Origin: Sorghum bicolor
Lineage: Eukaryota; Streptophyta; Magnoliopsida; Poales; Poaceae
Reading direction: 5' to 3'
Length of the DNA: 64,000 nt
NCBI RefSeq assembly: GCF_000003195.3
Contig: NC_012870.2
Coordinates: forward strand, 12,020,501-12,084,500
In this document: positions 49,801-60,240 of the stretch, one piece after another
Numbering within the stretch: the first letter of the stretch is position 1
How the letters are laid out: each line of letters begins with the position of its first letter
Notes under the pieces: generated by a model
Told to the model about the DNA's origin: nothing
The model's database searches: none
Seen by the model: the letters and a program-made list of their open reading frames with translations, nothing else
Program-made: the position numbers and the translations under genes

Positions 49801-50627
49801 ATTCAGATTTTCAATCCAGCTTTGCCCTTGCAACCATAAAAAATGCTAGATAGTTCTTTGTGTTGTCAATCTTTCTTTTTCGAAAACAAGTGTAAAGTTC
49901 CTGTTTTTTTTTCTTGAGGAAAACGAGTGTAAGCAATAATCAAGAGCATGACATCATGATATCTATCTATCTATCCAAACCTTTGAACAATGTTTATCCT
50001 GCAAGCAAATCAACCGTAGATCCAGACACACCACCACCAGTCCACCAGATGCATGATCGAGTCACAAGATGCACATGTACCCAGCAGTCAGCACACAGAA
50101 TGCATGGGCAGCCTCCGGTGCAGCCCACAGCTGCACATCGTTTGCTGCCTCGCGTTGTACTAGCGCAGAAACACACAGGACGCATGCACTCACGTTTTTC
50201 TTCCTCCTCGCTCTATCGTCTAGCTACTGCCAGTCTGCCGTCCCAGCTAGCTAATCGATGAATATGGCAGCAATTGATATATAGATGCCGCCTGCTATCT
50301 TTTGCGCGCACCAGCAGCTAATAAAAGATAGGATATGCAGCTGGAACTGGAAACGGCATCGGTTTCTTGTTGCCCTTTCTCGTCGCCGTCGGTCGGTCGA
50401 TCGATGCCGCAGCACACCAGATCGATGGAGAGAACTGGGTGCGATCTCATTTGGAAAACGAGGGGGCGCTGCTGGTTTTGTCCAATCCACCATGCGTGAA
50501 TAATGCTAGCTCATGATGTGAACAACGTTTATCTGCTGAACGACGTCGTCGGTAGTCATCTCCCCCCCGGCCGGCCGGCCGGTTTTGGTCGCGAGGGACT
50601 CGAGTCGACAGATGCGTCGCGCGCGTG
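49801..50627. promoter_or_regulatory. Upstream region of PCO copy 2
   Basis: About 830 bases without a supported gene; most of it is absent from the shorter downstream duplicate. Contains tetranucleotide GGCC/GCCGG runs at 50567-50583 just before the TATA box. Regulatory sites were not identified. Confidence 0.35.
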
Positions 50628-50634
50628 TATAAAA
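50628..50634 (+). promoter_or_regulatory. TATA box of PCO copy 2
   Basis: TATAAAA in GCGCGTGTATAAAATGACCG, 232 bases upstream of the ATG at 50860. A 5' UTR intron is possible: donor GAG|GTGCGG at 50731 and acceptor TTGCAG at 50826-50831. Confidence 0.65.
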
Positions 50635-50859
50635 TGACCGGCCCTTGCTGGCCTATTTCCTCATCACCCATCGAGCTAGCTAGCTGTGATTTGCTAGTTT
50701 TTTTTTTACTGAATCTGTGCTTTCTCGGAGGTGCGGCGATCTTTAGCTAGCGTGCATGATCGATCCGGCCAGGAGTTAAGTTAGCATGTCGTTGCTGAAA
50801 CTTACCTGATTTTGATTTCTTTCTGGTTGCAGGAGCGGTGCTTCCAGTGTGGTGCGACA

Positions 50860-52147
50860 ATGGCGACAAGGAGCGCGGGCGCCGCCACAGAGATGCTCAT
50901 CAAGAAGATCGATGCCGGCGGAGCCAAGAGGTATAGCAGGCATGACGAGATGGGGAGCGAGGTTGTGGAAGATGTGAAAAGACAAAGAAGGGTGGTGGCG
51001 GATGCGCTGCCGTCGGGCAGGAAGAGGAAGCGAGACGCCGATCCAGAGCACGATGACAGGAGCGTGAGCGAGAGCGGCGGCGGTGAAGGGCCGCCGCAGC
51101 TGGTGAAGCCGTGGCTTTGCCCTATGCCGCCTCTCCAGCGGCTCCTGAACGCGTGCCGTGCCTTGTTCACGGGCTCCTCCTCCTGCACACCACCGACGTC
51201 GTCCGCTGTCGCCTTCGTCCGTGGCATTATGGGTACAGTACGCATACATGCATGTCCCTTCAATTCCTTCTTGTCGTTGATTCAAGCAGGCGATCGAGCA
51301 TTTCAAATGGGATTTTTATTTACGCTAATACTACCTAGTGGTACCGTGTTTTTTTCAGACAAGATTGGTCCAAATGAGGTCGGGCTTAAGGACGAGGTCC
51401 GTTTTTTCAACAGGATGAACACTGCTGGTCGTCAGAACCCTCCTATCATCACGTGCAAACCTATTTACGAGGACACCAACTTTACGGTATGTATGTATGT
51501 ATGTGTAACTATAATATGTGTCCATATCCAAATCCAAAGCGTATTTTTTATGTATATATATATAGCTGATCAGGCGTGACAATGATGCATATGTTTTGTT
51601 CATGCGTCGGCAGATCGCGGTGTTCTTTCTGCCACTCGGAGCGGTCATGCCGCTGCACGACCACCCGGGCATGACGGTCTTCACCAAGCTGCTCATCGGC
51701 TCAGCGCGTCTCGAGGCCTACGACTGGGTCTGTCCCCATGCCTTCCCTGGCTTGGGCTCCCGTTCACATCGTCGTCGTCAGATGCTCGCGCAGAAGGTGC
51801 GGGACCATGACGTCGCCGCGGCGGCATCCGGCACCTGGGTGCTCTTCCCCAACCACGGCGGGAACATGCACCGCTTCACCGCCGCGGACGATGCCCACTG
51901 CGCCTTCCTCGACGTCCTCACGCCGCCCTACGCGCCCATGGACCAAATAAGGCGTTGTGCCTATTACCAGGACGTCGAAATCTGCCCCTACAAGCACAAT
52001 AATCCCTGCAAGTCCTCGACAGGGGCTGTCAGCTGCGATGGGCTTATGGAGGAGCACACACACCGGCTGGCATGGTTGGAGGAGGTCCCCAAGCCTAGGA
52101 ACCTTAGGATTGTCTGCTTGCCATACCGAGGCCCTACGATCTTCTAG
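50860..52147 (+). CDS. Plant cysteine oxidase (PCO/ADO family), copy 2, three exons
   Basis: Second predicted N-terminal-Cys dioxygenase. Exons 50860..51232, 51359..51486, 51614..52147 sum to 1035 nt (344 residues). The first two introns are at the same positions and phases as in PCO copy 1 (before DKIGP and before IAVFFLP), but copy 1's introns 3 and 4 are absent and the C-terminal half is one exon. Predicted iron ligands are His182 and His184 ([11 protein letters not shown]) and His253 (GGNMHRF). The C-terminus ends CLPYRGPTIF. The longer N-terminus carries a basic cluster, GRKRKRD (residues 53-59), a likely nuclear signal, and an acidic HDD stretch. An insertion, CPHAFPGLGSRSHRRRQ, lies between the metal motifs. 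A partial duplicate of the 5' end is at 59425-59632. The ATG was chosen as the first in frame after the candidate leader acceptor. Confidence 0.93.
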
Positions 52148-52345
52148 GCTCAATGGCCTGGTCCGTTTGGCAGATTACTTCGTGTAACTCTCTAGCTAGC
52201 TAGGAAGATTTTGATAGATCAAAATCATGTCAGCTGATGATCTTCTAGGCTCAACTCTCTAGGAGGATTTGATAGACCAAATCATGTCTGCCCGGTTGCA
52301 TACAATTCTTTAGCAGTAGCAAATGATAACAGCAACACACTCTTA

Positions 52346-52583
52346 GGTCTTGTTTAGTTCACCAGGAAAACCAAAAAAAATTTCAAGATTTCCCGTCACA
52401 TTGAATCTTTCGACACATGCATGAAGCATTAAATATAGACAAAATAAAAACTAATTTCACAGTTTACCTGTAAATCGCGAGACGAATCTTCTGATCCTAG
52501 TTAGTTCATAATTGAACAATATTTGCCACAAACAAACGAAAGTGCTACAGTAGCGAAATCCAAAATCTTTTCGCATCAAGGGG
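52346..52583. mobile_element. PIF-type MITE downstream of PCO copy 2
   Basis: Starts GGTCTTGTTTAGTTCACC and follows the family order (CCCGTCACATTGAATC, GACACATGCATGAAGC, GTGCTACAGTAGCGAAA). The right end has decayed to ...CGCATCAAGGGG, but TTA flanks both sides (52343-52345, 52584-52586). Confidence 0.85.
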
Positions 52584-52586
52584 TTA

Positions 52587-54106
52587 CTAAAAATGATGTC
52601 TGTCTTGTCGCTGACTTGTCGTCAGGCTTAAATCTCCCTATATTTTAAATTTTATCTCCGCCTTAATGACATATAAAATCATCAATGTCAAAACCAAGGG
52701 CAGATCTACAGTAATCTATTGGGGTCCGCCGACCCCGATGACTTTCCAAGAACCTCTACCTCTGTGGTAAGATTAAAAGTCGACCCCGGCAATTAAAGCC
52801 CAACCCACAAGAGGATAGGCAAAGGCAATCAAAGGCATTGGAACAATCCTTGAAAAAGAAAATCCCCCAACGAGTGATGATACTGATAAAGGCCTTTCAA
52901 GTAGAATGGCGACGAGAAATACTGATGTGAGGCAATCAAGAAGTGATGCCTGAAGAGAAGATGGAAGTACAGCAATCACTTATAGTACTCTTTGAGGTAG
53001 AGTTTATTTTATCTTATTATGCTTTTTGTCAATGTTAATTTTATCCCTTCGTATGAATGCCTGACTTTTCCAATATACCATCGGTATTACTGCTTGGAAC
53101 TGATTAAATTCGGATTCTGGGCCACCCCATCGCGAGAATTGAAAAAAAAAATCTACTTCAAATGCCTAGCGATATCGACTATTTTTCTCATCATGCAAAT
53201 GAATGAGGAGCCCAATTTCTGGTACCGTGGCTCAGCTACCGCATTGCGCGGTCGTAGAACTCATATCCAAATAGAGCCTTGGCCAAGTCACCAGGAAAGC
53301 ATCCTGAGCTATTCAGAACCAATCATGGAAAAGCTAGAAATGAATATTACAAATCAAACTGAAGCAAAACAGATTCAGCAGTCCAGTTGAAGTGCGTACA
53401 ATAAAGTTCATATCCACTACGACATAAAATCTTTTGCGCGGCAGTACCTTTTTATTAACCAAGGCATTTGCAAAATCCAAATGCCTCGATTAATGCCTGA
53501 GATTAACCGAGGCAAATTGAGGCAGTCATAATAAACTGCCTCACAAAATCAATTTATAGAGACGGTCAAAAGATAAACTCCTTAACATCTATTAACGGAG
53601 ACATGCCTTATAAGAGACCCACTTGGAAAAATAGAGCCATTTTCGGAGGTGGGTCTCTTAAGAAGCCCACCTTTGTTAATGTGGTCAAGCCCACTCTGAT
53701 TTAGAAAAGCCCATCTCGGCTCGATATATCCCTCCGAGTATATATAGAAGACTCTAGGGTTTCACTCACTCATCCTCTCCTCCCTCTCGCTCAGCCGCGC
53801 CGAGCGCACCTCTCCCTCTCCCCACACCGAGTGCCCCTTCCCACAACACCAAGCGCCCCTCTCCCTCATCCTCCACTCCCTCGGTTTGCCTATGTCTCCG
53901 GCACAACACAAGCAACACTCTCTCTCACTCGCGCGTGTGGAGCACGGGTGCCGGAGGCACGCGGAGCACAAGCGACCCCTCCTCCACAACCAGGCGGTGG
54001 GGAGGAGCCTCCGGCGGCAGATCTGACGGGGAGGAGCTCGCTAGTGGCGGATTCGACGGGGAGGAGCCCGCCGGTGGCAGATCCGGCCACGCCTCGAACT
54101 CCTCCC
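52587..54106. other. Intergenic, with a possible CACTA left end and GC-rich repeats
   Basis: At 53415 CACTACGACATAAAATC is followed by repeated TTAACCGAGGCA-type motifs to about 53560, as at a CACTA terminus; its right end was not found. 53760-54106 is GC-rich and ends in three ~30-bp repeats (GAGGAGC...GGCGGATTCGACGGG type) at 54002-54088. A fourth unit lies at 58942-58968, beyond the copia element, showing that the element split this array's neighbourhood. Confidence 0.5.
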
Positions 54107-54301
54107 TGTAAACGAAGATGGAACCGTGATTGCCTATCTTGGCTCATCACGTGTACGTGTTGATATATATATAGCGATTACAAACTTGACTTACAAGGCA
54201 TTCGGTTGGATGAGATATCAGGCTAACAAACATAATCTAACAACCTTATCTAGATCCTAACCGAATGCATTACAGGACAATACATATCTGATATCTTAAC
54301 A
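54107..54301 (-). repeat. Copia 3' LTR (195 bp)
   Basis: On the minus strand it begins TGTTAAGATATCAGATATG and ends in CATCTTCGTTTACA, so it has TG...CA ends. A polypurine tract (GTGGGGG on the minus strand, 54302-54308) sits directly beside it and next to the pol stop codon. Confidence 0.95.
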
Positions 54302-54308
54302 CCCCCAC

Positions 54309-57300
54309 TCAATCTATACTTGTCTTCTCTACAAGATTTAGATTGCTCTTGAATTCTTCAAACTTGCGCTGTGAAAGAGCCTTAGTAAATCCATCTGCCA
54401 CTTGATCTTCTGTGGATACAAACCTGACCTCCAATTGCTTTCTTGTTACTCTCTCACGCACAAAGTGAAAATCAATCTCTATGTGTTTAGCTCTAGCATG
54501 GAACACAGGATTTGCACACAGATATGTTGCTCCTAAGTTATCACACCAGAGCCGTGGTTTAACCTTTAAACTAACTCCCAATTCACCAATTAGCTGTTCC
54601 AACCACATCATTTCGGTTGTTGTGTTAGCCATTGATTTATACTCTGCCTCAGTACTTGACCTTGACACAGTAGGCTGCTTTCTAGCACTCCATGAGATCA
54701 CATTTGACCCTAGAAAGACAACAAAACCACCGGTAGACCTTCTGTCATCCCTGGATCCAGCCCAATCAGCATCAGAGAAGCCACTAATAATTAGTGGTGA
54801 CTTCTTCCGAATCAGTAGTCCTGTATCCTCGGTGAACTTCAGGTATCTGAGAATTCTTTTGACAGCAGACCAGTGAACTGTAGTGGGAGCATGCAGATAT
54901 TGACAGACTCGGTTCACAGCAAATGCCAAGTCTGGTCTTGTAAGCGTAGCATACTGTAATGCACCGACAGTACTTCGATAATTCGTACTGTCTCTAGGTC
55001 CAAGAGGACTTCCATCATGCTGTGACATCTTCTCAATAGACGACATTGGAATGGGAACCGGTTTACAATTGGTCATACCAGCTCTCAACAAGATGTCCCG
55101 AGTATACTTCTTTTGAGTTAGTAACAAATCACCACTTGATTTCCTTTGAACTTCAATTCCTAGGAAATAGTGTAAATCTCCAAGATCTTTTAATGCAAAG
55201 TCTTCCTTCAAGGCCTTTAGAAGTATCTTTACTGCATCTTGTGAGGAGCCTGTAACAATTATATCGTCAACATAGATAAGCATGTAGATCTCTATGCCTT
55301 TATTTCTATATATAAACAGTGAGGTATCAGACTTAGAGGAAACAAAACCAAGGCTTACTATTTTGGAACTCAACCGAGAGTACCATGCTCGCGGAGCTTG
55401 CTTCAGCCCATAGATAGCCTTCTTCAGCTTACAAACAAATGAAGGATGTTTTGGATCTTGAAACCCAGGTGGTTGTCTCATATAAACCTCCTCTTCCAGA
55501 ACACCATGAAGAAACGCGTTCTGAACATCTAGCTGTCTTAAGCACCAACCTCTGCTTACTGCTATGGATAGAACCAACCTTACTGTGGCAATTTTCACTA
55601 CAAGACTGAATGTATCCTCGTAGTCGATGCCATACCTTTGCTTAAACCCCTTTGCAACAAGTCGAGCTTTGTACCGATCTATCTCACCATTAGCTCGTCG
55701 TTTAATCTTGAACACCCATTTACAGTCAATGAGATTCCTGCCCTGAGATGGCGGTACTAGAGACCATGTACCATTTCTCTGCAGTGCTTCAAATTCATCT
55801 TGCATGGCATCCCTCCACTTTGGAAGTTTCAGGGCTTCATCAACTGAATCTGGTTCACCAGTAGTGCACAGATTCGCATACCTCACCGTCCCATCCATAT
55901 ACACCTTTGGCTTCATAATGCCATTTTGGAGACGGGTGCGTGGATGTGGACGCTCAACCTCAGAATCAGGCATTACTCCCTCTTGTGTCCCAGCAGTAGC
56001 ATTCAAATCATCGGTCGTGACCACACTGGATCCTGAAGGCATCGCAGGATCGACCATCACCGGGGACGAAGAACCCGAGGACGATCCTATCTCCCCATGC
56101 AGCGTGTCCCCATTCGCGGCCAGCTCATCAGACACAGGAGCAATCACACCAGGAGGCTCCGCCGCCGAATCTGCAGCTGGATCTGCACCCGGATCAGGTG
56201 TAGCCACCAAATCAATAGCCTCTCCATCTGATATCTCTGGCACTTCCTGCATATCACCCTGTTCCTGAATCGCAACAGAGTTTCTTGGCATTGTAGAGTT
56301 AGTAATATTGGGCACATGACAAAATACATCCCCAGAGGAATTATCAGAAAGAAGAGAGATCTTGTTTCTCAATCGTGCACCAGCATTTGGATGTAAGGTT
56401 GAAAAGGGAAACACATTTTCATCAAACACCACGTCTCGAGAGACATAGATTCGTCCCGACGTTGGTTCCAGACATTTGAATCCCTTATGAAGAGAGCTAT
56501 AGCCCAAGAAGACACACTGTGTAGATCGGTATGCAAGCTTTCTAGTGTTGTAGGGCCTCAGATTTGGCCAACATGCACACCCAAACACCCGAAGAGAATT
56601 GTAATGGGGTTTTTCCTTTAGCAGGAGTTCCACAGGAGTTTTATTTTCTAGAACTTTTGTTGGAAGAATATTGATAAGATATGTGGCGGTAAGAAAGGCT
56701 TGGTCCCAAAATTTTAGAGGCATGGAAGCTTGTGCTAAGAGAGATAGACCAACTTCTACTATGTGGCGATGTTTTCTCTCTGCTCTACCGTTTTGCTGAT
56801 GAGTGTGAGGATAAGACACTCTATGAGAGATACCTAATTGGTTGAAGAAGGTGTGAAGTTTCTCATACTCTCCTCCCCAATCGGTTTGAACATGAATAAT
56901 CCTTTTATCAAATTTTCTTTCAACAAGTTTTTGGAAATTCTTAAACACTTAAAAAACTTTAGATTTGTGTTTAAGAAGGTAGATCCATGTATATCTACTA
57001 TAGTCATCAATGAAAGAAACATAGAAGGCATGATTGCCAATAGACACGGGAGCAGGTCCCCACACATCTGAGTGTATCAACTCAAGAGGAGCACAACTTT
57101 TATTCATCGAGCTAGAATAGGGAAATTGACGACTCTTTGCTCTTTGGCAAGAGTCACAGACCGACTCACTATCATGATCAAAAGAACAGGGAAGGGAATT
57201 GTTTCTAATAACTCTCTCGACAACAGGAAAAGATGCATGACCCAAACGACTATGCCATCTCCATGTAGATGGTCTAGCAACACGACAGGCTTGTTTGTGG

Positions 57301-57443
57301 CATTGTGCTCCTGCCTCTTGTGACTTCAAGGGATAGAGGCCACCCTCACACTTGCCGCGATGGAGGACTCTCTTCGTGGCCCGATCCTTTATAAGAAAAT
57401 AGTGAGGATGAAACTTAATATAGGTGTTATTATCAGAAGTGAG
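54309..57443 (-). pseudogene. Copia pol region (integrase, RT, RNase H) with one internal stop
   Basis: Runs in the same frame as gag, from after the TGA at 57446-57444 to the stop at 54311-54309. N-terminal zinc-binding part of integrase: WHSRLGHAS ... CDSCQRAK. Integrase core: [19 protein letters not shown] and [17 protein letters not shown] second stop, TAA at 56951-56949, interrupts the core between the first and later catalytic acidic residues. Reverse transcriptase: [30 protein letters not shown] and [11 protein letters not shown]. RNase [32 protein letters not shown] and LWCDNLGA. Apart from the stops no frameshift was seen. The protein as encoded cannot be made full length. Confidence 0.92.
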
Positions 57444-58610
57444 TCAATGAACAGATACAAGGCTTTTATTTGCACTTGGAACATGAAGAACATTTTGTAG
57501 ATGAAGGTTCTTATTTGGGGTATGTAAAATTGCATGGCCAATATTACTAATCTGCATACCTGACCCACTTGCAGTATGGATCTGATCTGAGCCCTTGTAC
57601 TTGTCTCTGACGCTCAGCTTCTCCAATTCTGTCGTGATGTGATCAGTGGCTCCACTGTCGGCATACCAGTTCGTGCCAACGCCATAGTTCATGGATGCAG
57701 CTCCAGCAGTCTTGACGTTGGGCTGGTAATCCTCCTCAAAGCGGTGCCAGCAGACGTCGGCTTCATGGCCCTTCTTCTTGCACACCTGGCAGATGGGCTT
57801 GGCACCTCCCTGTCCACCGGCCTTGGGAGGTGGAGAGATGTTGTTGTTGTTGTTGTTGCCGCGCCCGCCATAGCCTCGACCAAAGTTGCCACGCCCACGA
57901 CGTCCTCCACGGCCACACGAGGCAGCGTTCACAGAGGAGCTATGGCCTGCGTTATCCTGCAGCATCTGAAGGTGCATGTCATAGGCAAGAATCTGAGCAT
58001 AAAGTTCACTCAGTGAAACTGGATTTGTGCGCCCCATGACCGAGGACACCAGCGGGTTGTAGTCGAAGTCAAGTCCAGCAAGAATGAATGTCACCAGTTC
58101 CTCATCTGGAACCGGGCGACCAGCAGCAGCGAGTTCATCGCCAAGCGTTTTCATCTTGGCGAAGTAGGCGGCAGCAGTTTGGCCACCCTTCTTGCAGTTG
58201 ACAAGCTGCATTCGAAGGTTGGTGACCCTGGCCTGCGACTGCGCAGCATACATGTTGCTGAGCGCAGTCCAGACATCTGCAGAGGTGGTCATCATCGCCA
58301 CCTGCCCCAGCACCTCCCTTGAAAGAGAGTTGTTGATGTGGGCTAGCAGTTGTTGATCCTCCTTCAACCACCGTTCGTAGTCAGGATTGATAGCGGTGTG
58401 CTTCGTCTTGTCTTCCTTGATGAGCTCCACTAGCTTGGGCGGTGCAGGTTCGGTTCCATCTAGGTAACCTTCATACTGCGCCGCCTTGATGCCGGGCATG
58501 ATCTGCGCATTCCATAGAAGGAAGTTGTCGCACGTGAGTTTCTCTGAGATGGCAGGGCCAAACGAAGAGTGGTGGGAGTTGCTTGACGAGGAAGATGAGG
58601 AGGCCGCCAT
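57444..58610 (-). CDS. Copia gag and start of protease, truncated by an in-frame stop
   Basis: 388 codons from the ATG at 58610. The N-terminal half matches the gag of plant copia elements (LTCDNFLLWNAQIMPGIKAA; YERWLKEDQQLLAHINNSLS). A Gly/Asn-rich linker leads to one CCHC knuckle, CQVCKKKGHEADVC. The aspartic protease motif WYADSGATDHI follows. The frame ends at a TGA (57446-57444) soon after the protease motif; downstream sequence in the same frame is recognisable as the rest of the polyprotein. The stop differs from an arginine CGA codon by one C-to-T change. Confidence 0.9.
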   Translation of the reverse strand: MAASSSSSSSNSHHSSFGPAISEKLTCDNFLLWNAQIMPGIKAAQYEGYLDGTEPAPPKLVELIKEDKTKHTAINPDYERWLKEDQQLLAHINNSLSREVLGQVAMMTTSADVWTALSNMYAAQSQARVTNLRMQLVNCKKGGQTAAAYFAKMKTLGDELAAAGRPVPDEELVTFILAGLDFDYNPLVSSVMGRTNPVSLSELYAQILAYDMHLQMLQDNAGHSSSVNAASCGRGGRRGRGNFGRGYGGRGNNNNNNISPPPKAGGQGGAKPICQVCKKKGHEADVCWHRFEEDYQPNVKTAGAASMNYGVGTNWYADSGATDHITTELEKLSVRDKYKGSDQIHTASGSGMQISNIGHAILHTPNKNLHLQNVLHVPSANKSLVSVH

Positions 58611-58638
58611 TGATGCTAGATGTGTTTATGGAAGAGTA

Positions 58639-58650
58639 GCTCTGGTACCA
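58639..58650 (-). other. Copia primer-binding site
   Basis: TGGTACCAGAGC on the minus strand, directly beside the 5' LTR, resembles the complement of the 3' end of initiator methionine tRNA used by most plant copia elements. Confidence 0.85.
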
Positions 58651-58844
58651 TGTAAACGAAGATGGAACCGTGATTGCCTATCTTGGCTCATCACGTGTAC
58701 GTGTTGATATATATATAGCGATTACAAACTTGACTTACAAGGCATTCGGTTGGATGAGATATCAGGCTAACAAACTTAATCTAAAACCTTATCTAGATCC
58801 TAACCGAATGCATTACAGGACAATACATATCTGATATCTTAACA
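58651..58844 (-). repeat. Copia 5' LTR (194 bp)
   Basis: Same sequence as the LTR at 54107-54301 except for one substitution and one missing base near 58780. The adjoining CTCCC is the target duplication. Confidence 0.95.
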
Positions 58845-58974
58845 CTCCCCCCTCCCACCTCTCCATCTAGTAGTGGTGGGCTCTCAACCGCGCCCCTCCT
58901 CTCCTCCCTCCATGGCTCCACTACAGTGTGGATCCAGCAGGGAGGAGCACTCCGGTGACGGATCCGGCGTGGGG

Positions 58975-59632
58975 ATCTCAAAAGCACCACCGCCACCTCT
59001 TAGTTGTAGGGTTCATCAACCTCGTTGCATGTTTTCATCCATCATACGTGTGCCCCTTCTTCATCCATTGTTTCCCTCCTCTCATGTTCTCACTTTGTTA
59101 CGGATACACCACTGAGATATTATCAACATATCGGCAACCTCCCCCAACCCAATCTGGCGGGGGCATCTTCAGGTCGCCGCCCTACATCACCGCTTGACGC
59201 CGCATCACAGGTAATAAAGTATATTTATTTCATGAATATTTTGGCAATTCTCTTACTTTTTTTGCCTGGACATTCAATATATTCTCTAATTTGGCATAAA
59301 ATTCAGATTTTCAATTCACCTTCCTTTGCCATCACTATACACCAGGCTCGGATTTTGTTTATGCTAGACAGATGTACCTCCACAACTCAATAGAGACTCT
59401 TGTCTCATTTTGTCCGGTCGTTCGATCTTGATTGCAGGGTGCGGCGATCTTTAGCGTCATCGATATATATAGACTGACGAGTTAATTAAACATGTTTCAA
59501 TTAAAAATTTCACCTGTGATTTTTAATTTCTTTTGGTTGAAGGATCGGTGCTTCGAGTGTGGTGCGGCGATGGAGGCAAGGAGCGTGCCCGTAGAGATCC
59601 AGGCGAAATTTGGCGCGGGCGCGCTGCTCTAG
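58975..59632 (+). pseudogene. Partial duplicate of PCO copy 2 upstream region and start codon region
   Basis: 58975-59320 matches 49430-49800, and about 59425-59600 matches 50724-50885, including the end of the 5' leader (ATCGGTGCTTCGAGTGTGGT against AGCGGTGCTTCCAGTGTGGT) and the start MEARS against MATRS. From the ATG at 59570 only 20 codons remain before a TAG at 59630-59632; no dioxygenase domain follows. About 930 bases present between the two blocks in the upstream copy are reduced to about 100 here. Confidence 0.8.
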
Positions 59633-60240
59633 CTCGTGCCCTTCTTGTACCAACACCAACCCGGTATTTCCACAACGGCCAGCGCGCGCGTTGCTTATCC
59701 TCCGGCTCCTGCTGCTTCAAGATTCAGGTAAAAAAGACAGTCGTTTGTCCCATCTCTATTCCTATCTCTGCTACAGCATTCCTGGGTTTCACTTCTCTTT
59801 CCCATTCTCTCCGTTCTTAGCACACTGGCAACTCCCGCAGACCTCTTCAAGCTCCACCGCCGCCGCCCACTGTCTGGATCTTCAAGCTCTGACTCTCCCT
59901 CTATGCCCACTCAGTTTCTTCAAGCTCTTCAAGCTCTGACTCTCCGCTAGCATCTTCAACCTTCGTCTCTTCAAGATCTCTGCCCGCCGGCAGTCTCTTC
60001 AACCACCGGCGAAGCTCTGTCTTCAACCTCCGTCTCTTCAAGATCTCTGCCCGCCGGCAGTCTCTTCAACAACCGGCGGATTCAACCTCTCAGTATGTAT
60101 CTCTGTCTCAGTCTCACTTCTCTTCTCTCTAAACCCTAAAATCGTCCTCTGCTCTCTTGGTTAACATTCCTAGATCTGGTACATTCACTGCTTGCTCTCA
60201 GTTTTTTTTTGATTAACAGGTTACCTCGCATAGAGTGACC
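59633..60240 (+). promoter_or_regulatory. Leader region of the right-edge gene
   Basis: Pyrimidine-rich with repeated CTTCAAGCTCTGACTCTCC and a ~60-bp repeat (CTCTTCAAGATCTCTGCCCG at ~59966 and ~60035). A leader intron is likely, with donor TCA|GTATGT near 60092 and acceptor GATTAACAG at 60211-60219, just before the ATG at 60241. Confidence 0.5.

Larger units (their letters stand above)
54107..58844 (-). mobile_element. Ty1/copia LTR retrotransposon, nearly intact
   Basis: 4738 bp between 5-bp target duplications CTCCC (54102-54106 and 58845-58849). The LTRs are 195 and 194 bp and differ by one substitution and one single-base indel. Order on the minus strand: 5' LTR, primer-binding site, gag, protease, integrase, reverse transcriptase, RNase H, polypurine tract, 3' LTR, i.e. 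the copia order with integrase before RT. Two in-frame stop codons are the only visible coding defects. Near-identical LTRs indicate a recent insertion. Confidence 0.95.

Noticed and set aside
50776..51306. 176-codon minus-strand ORF at PCO copy 2
   Set aside because: Antisense to exon 1 of a well-supported gene, with no recognisable protein.
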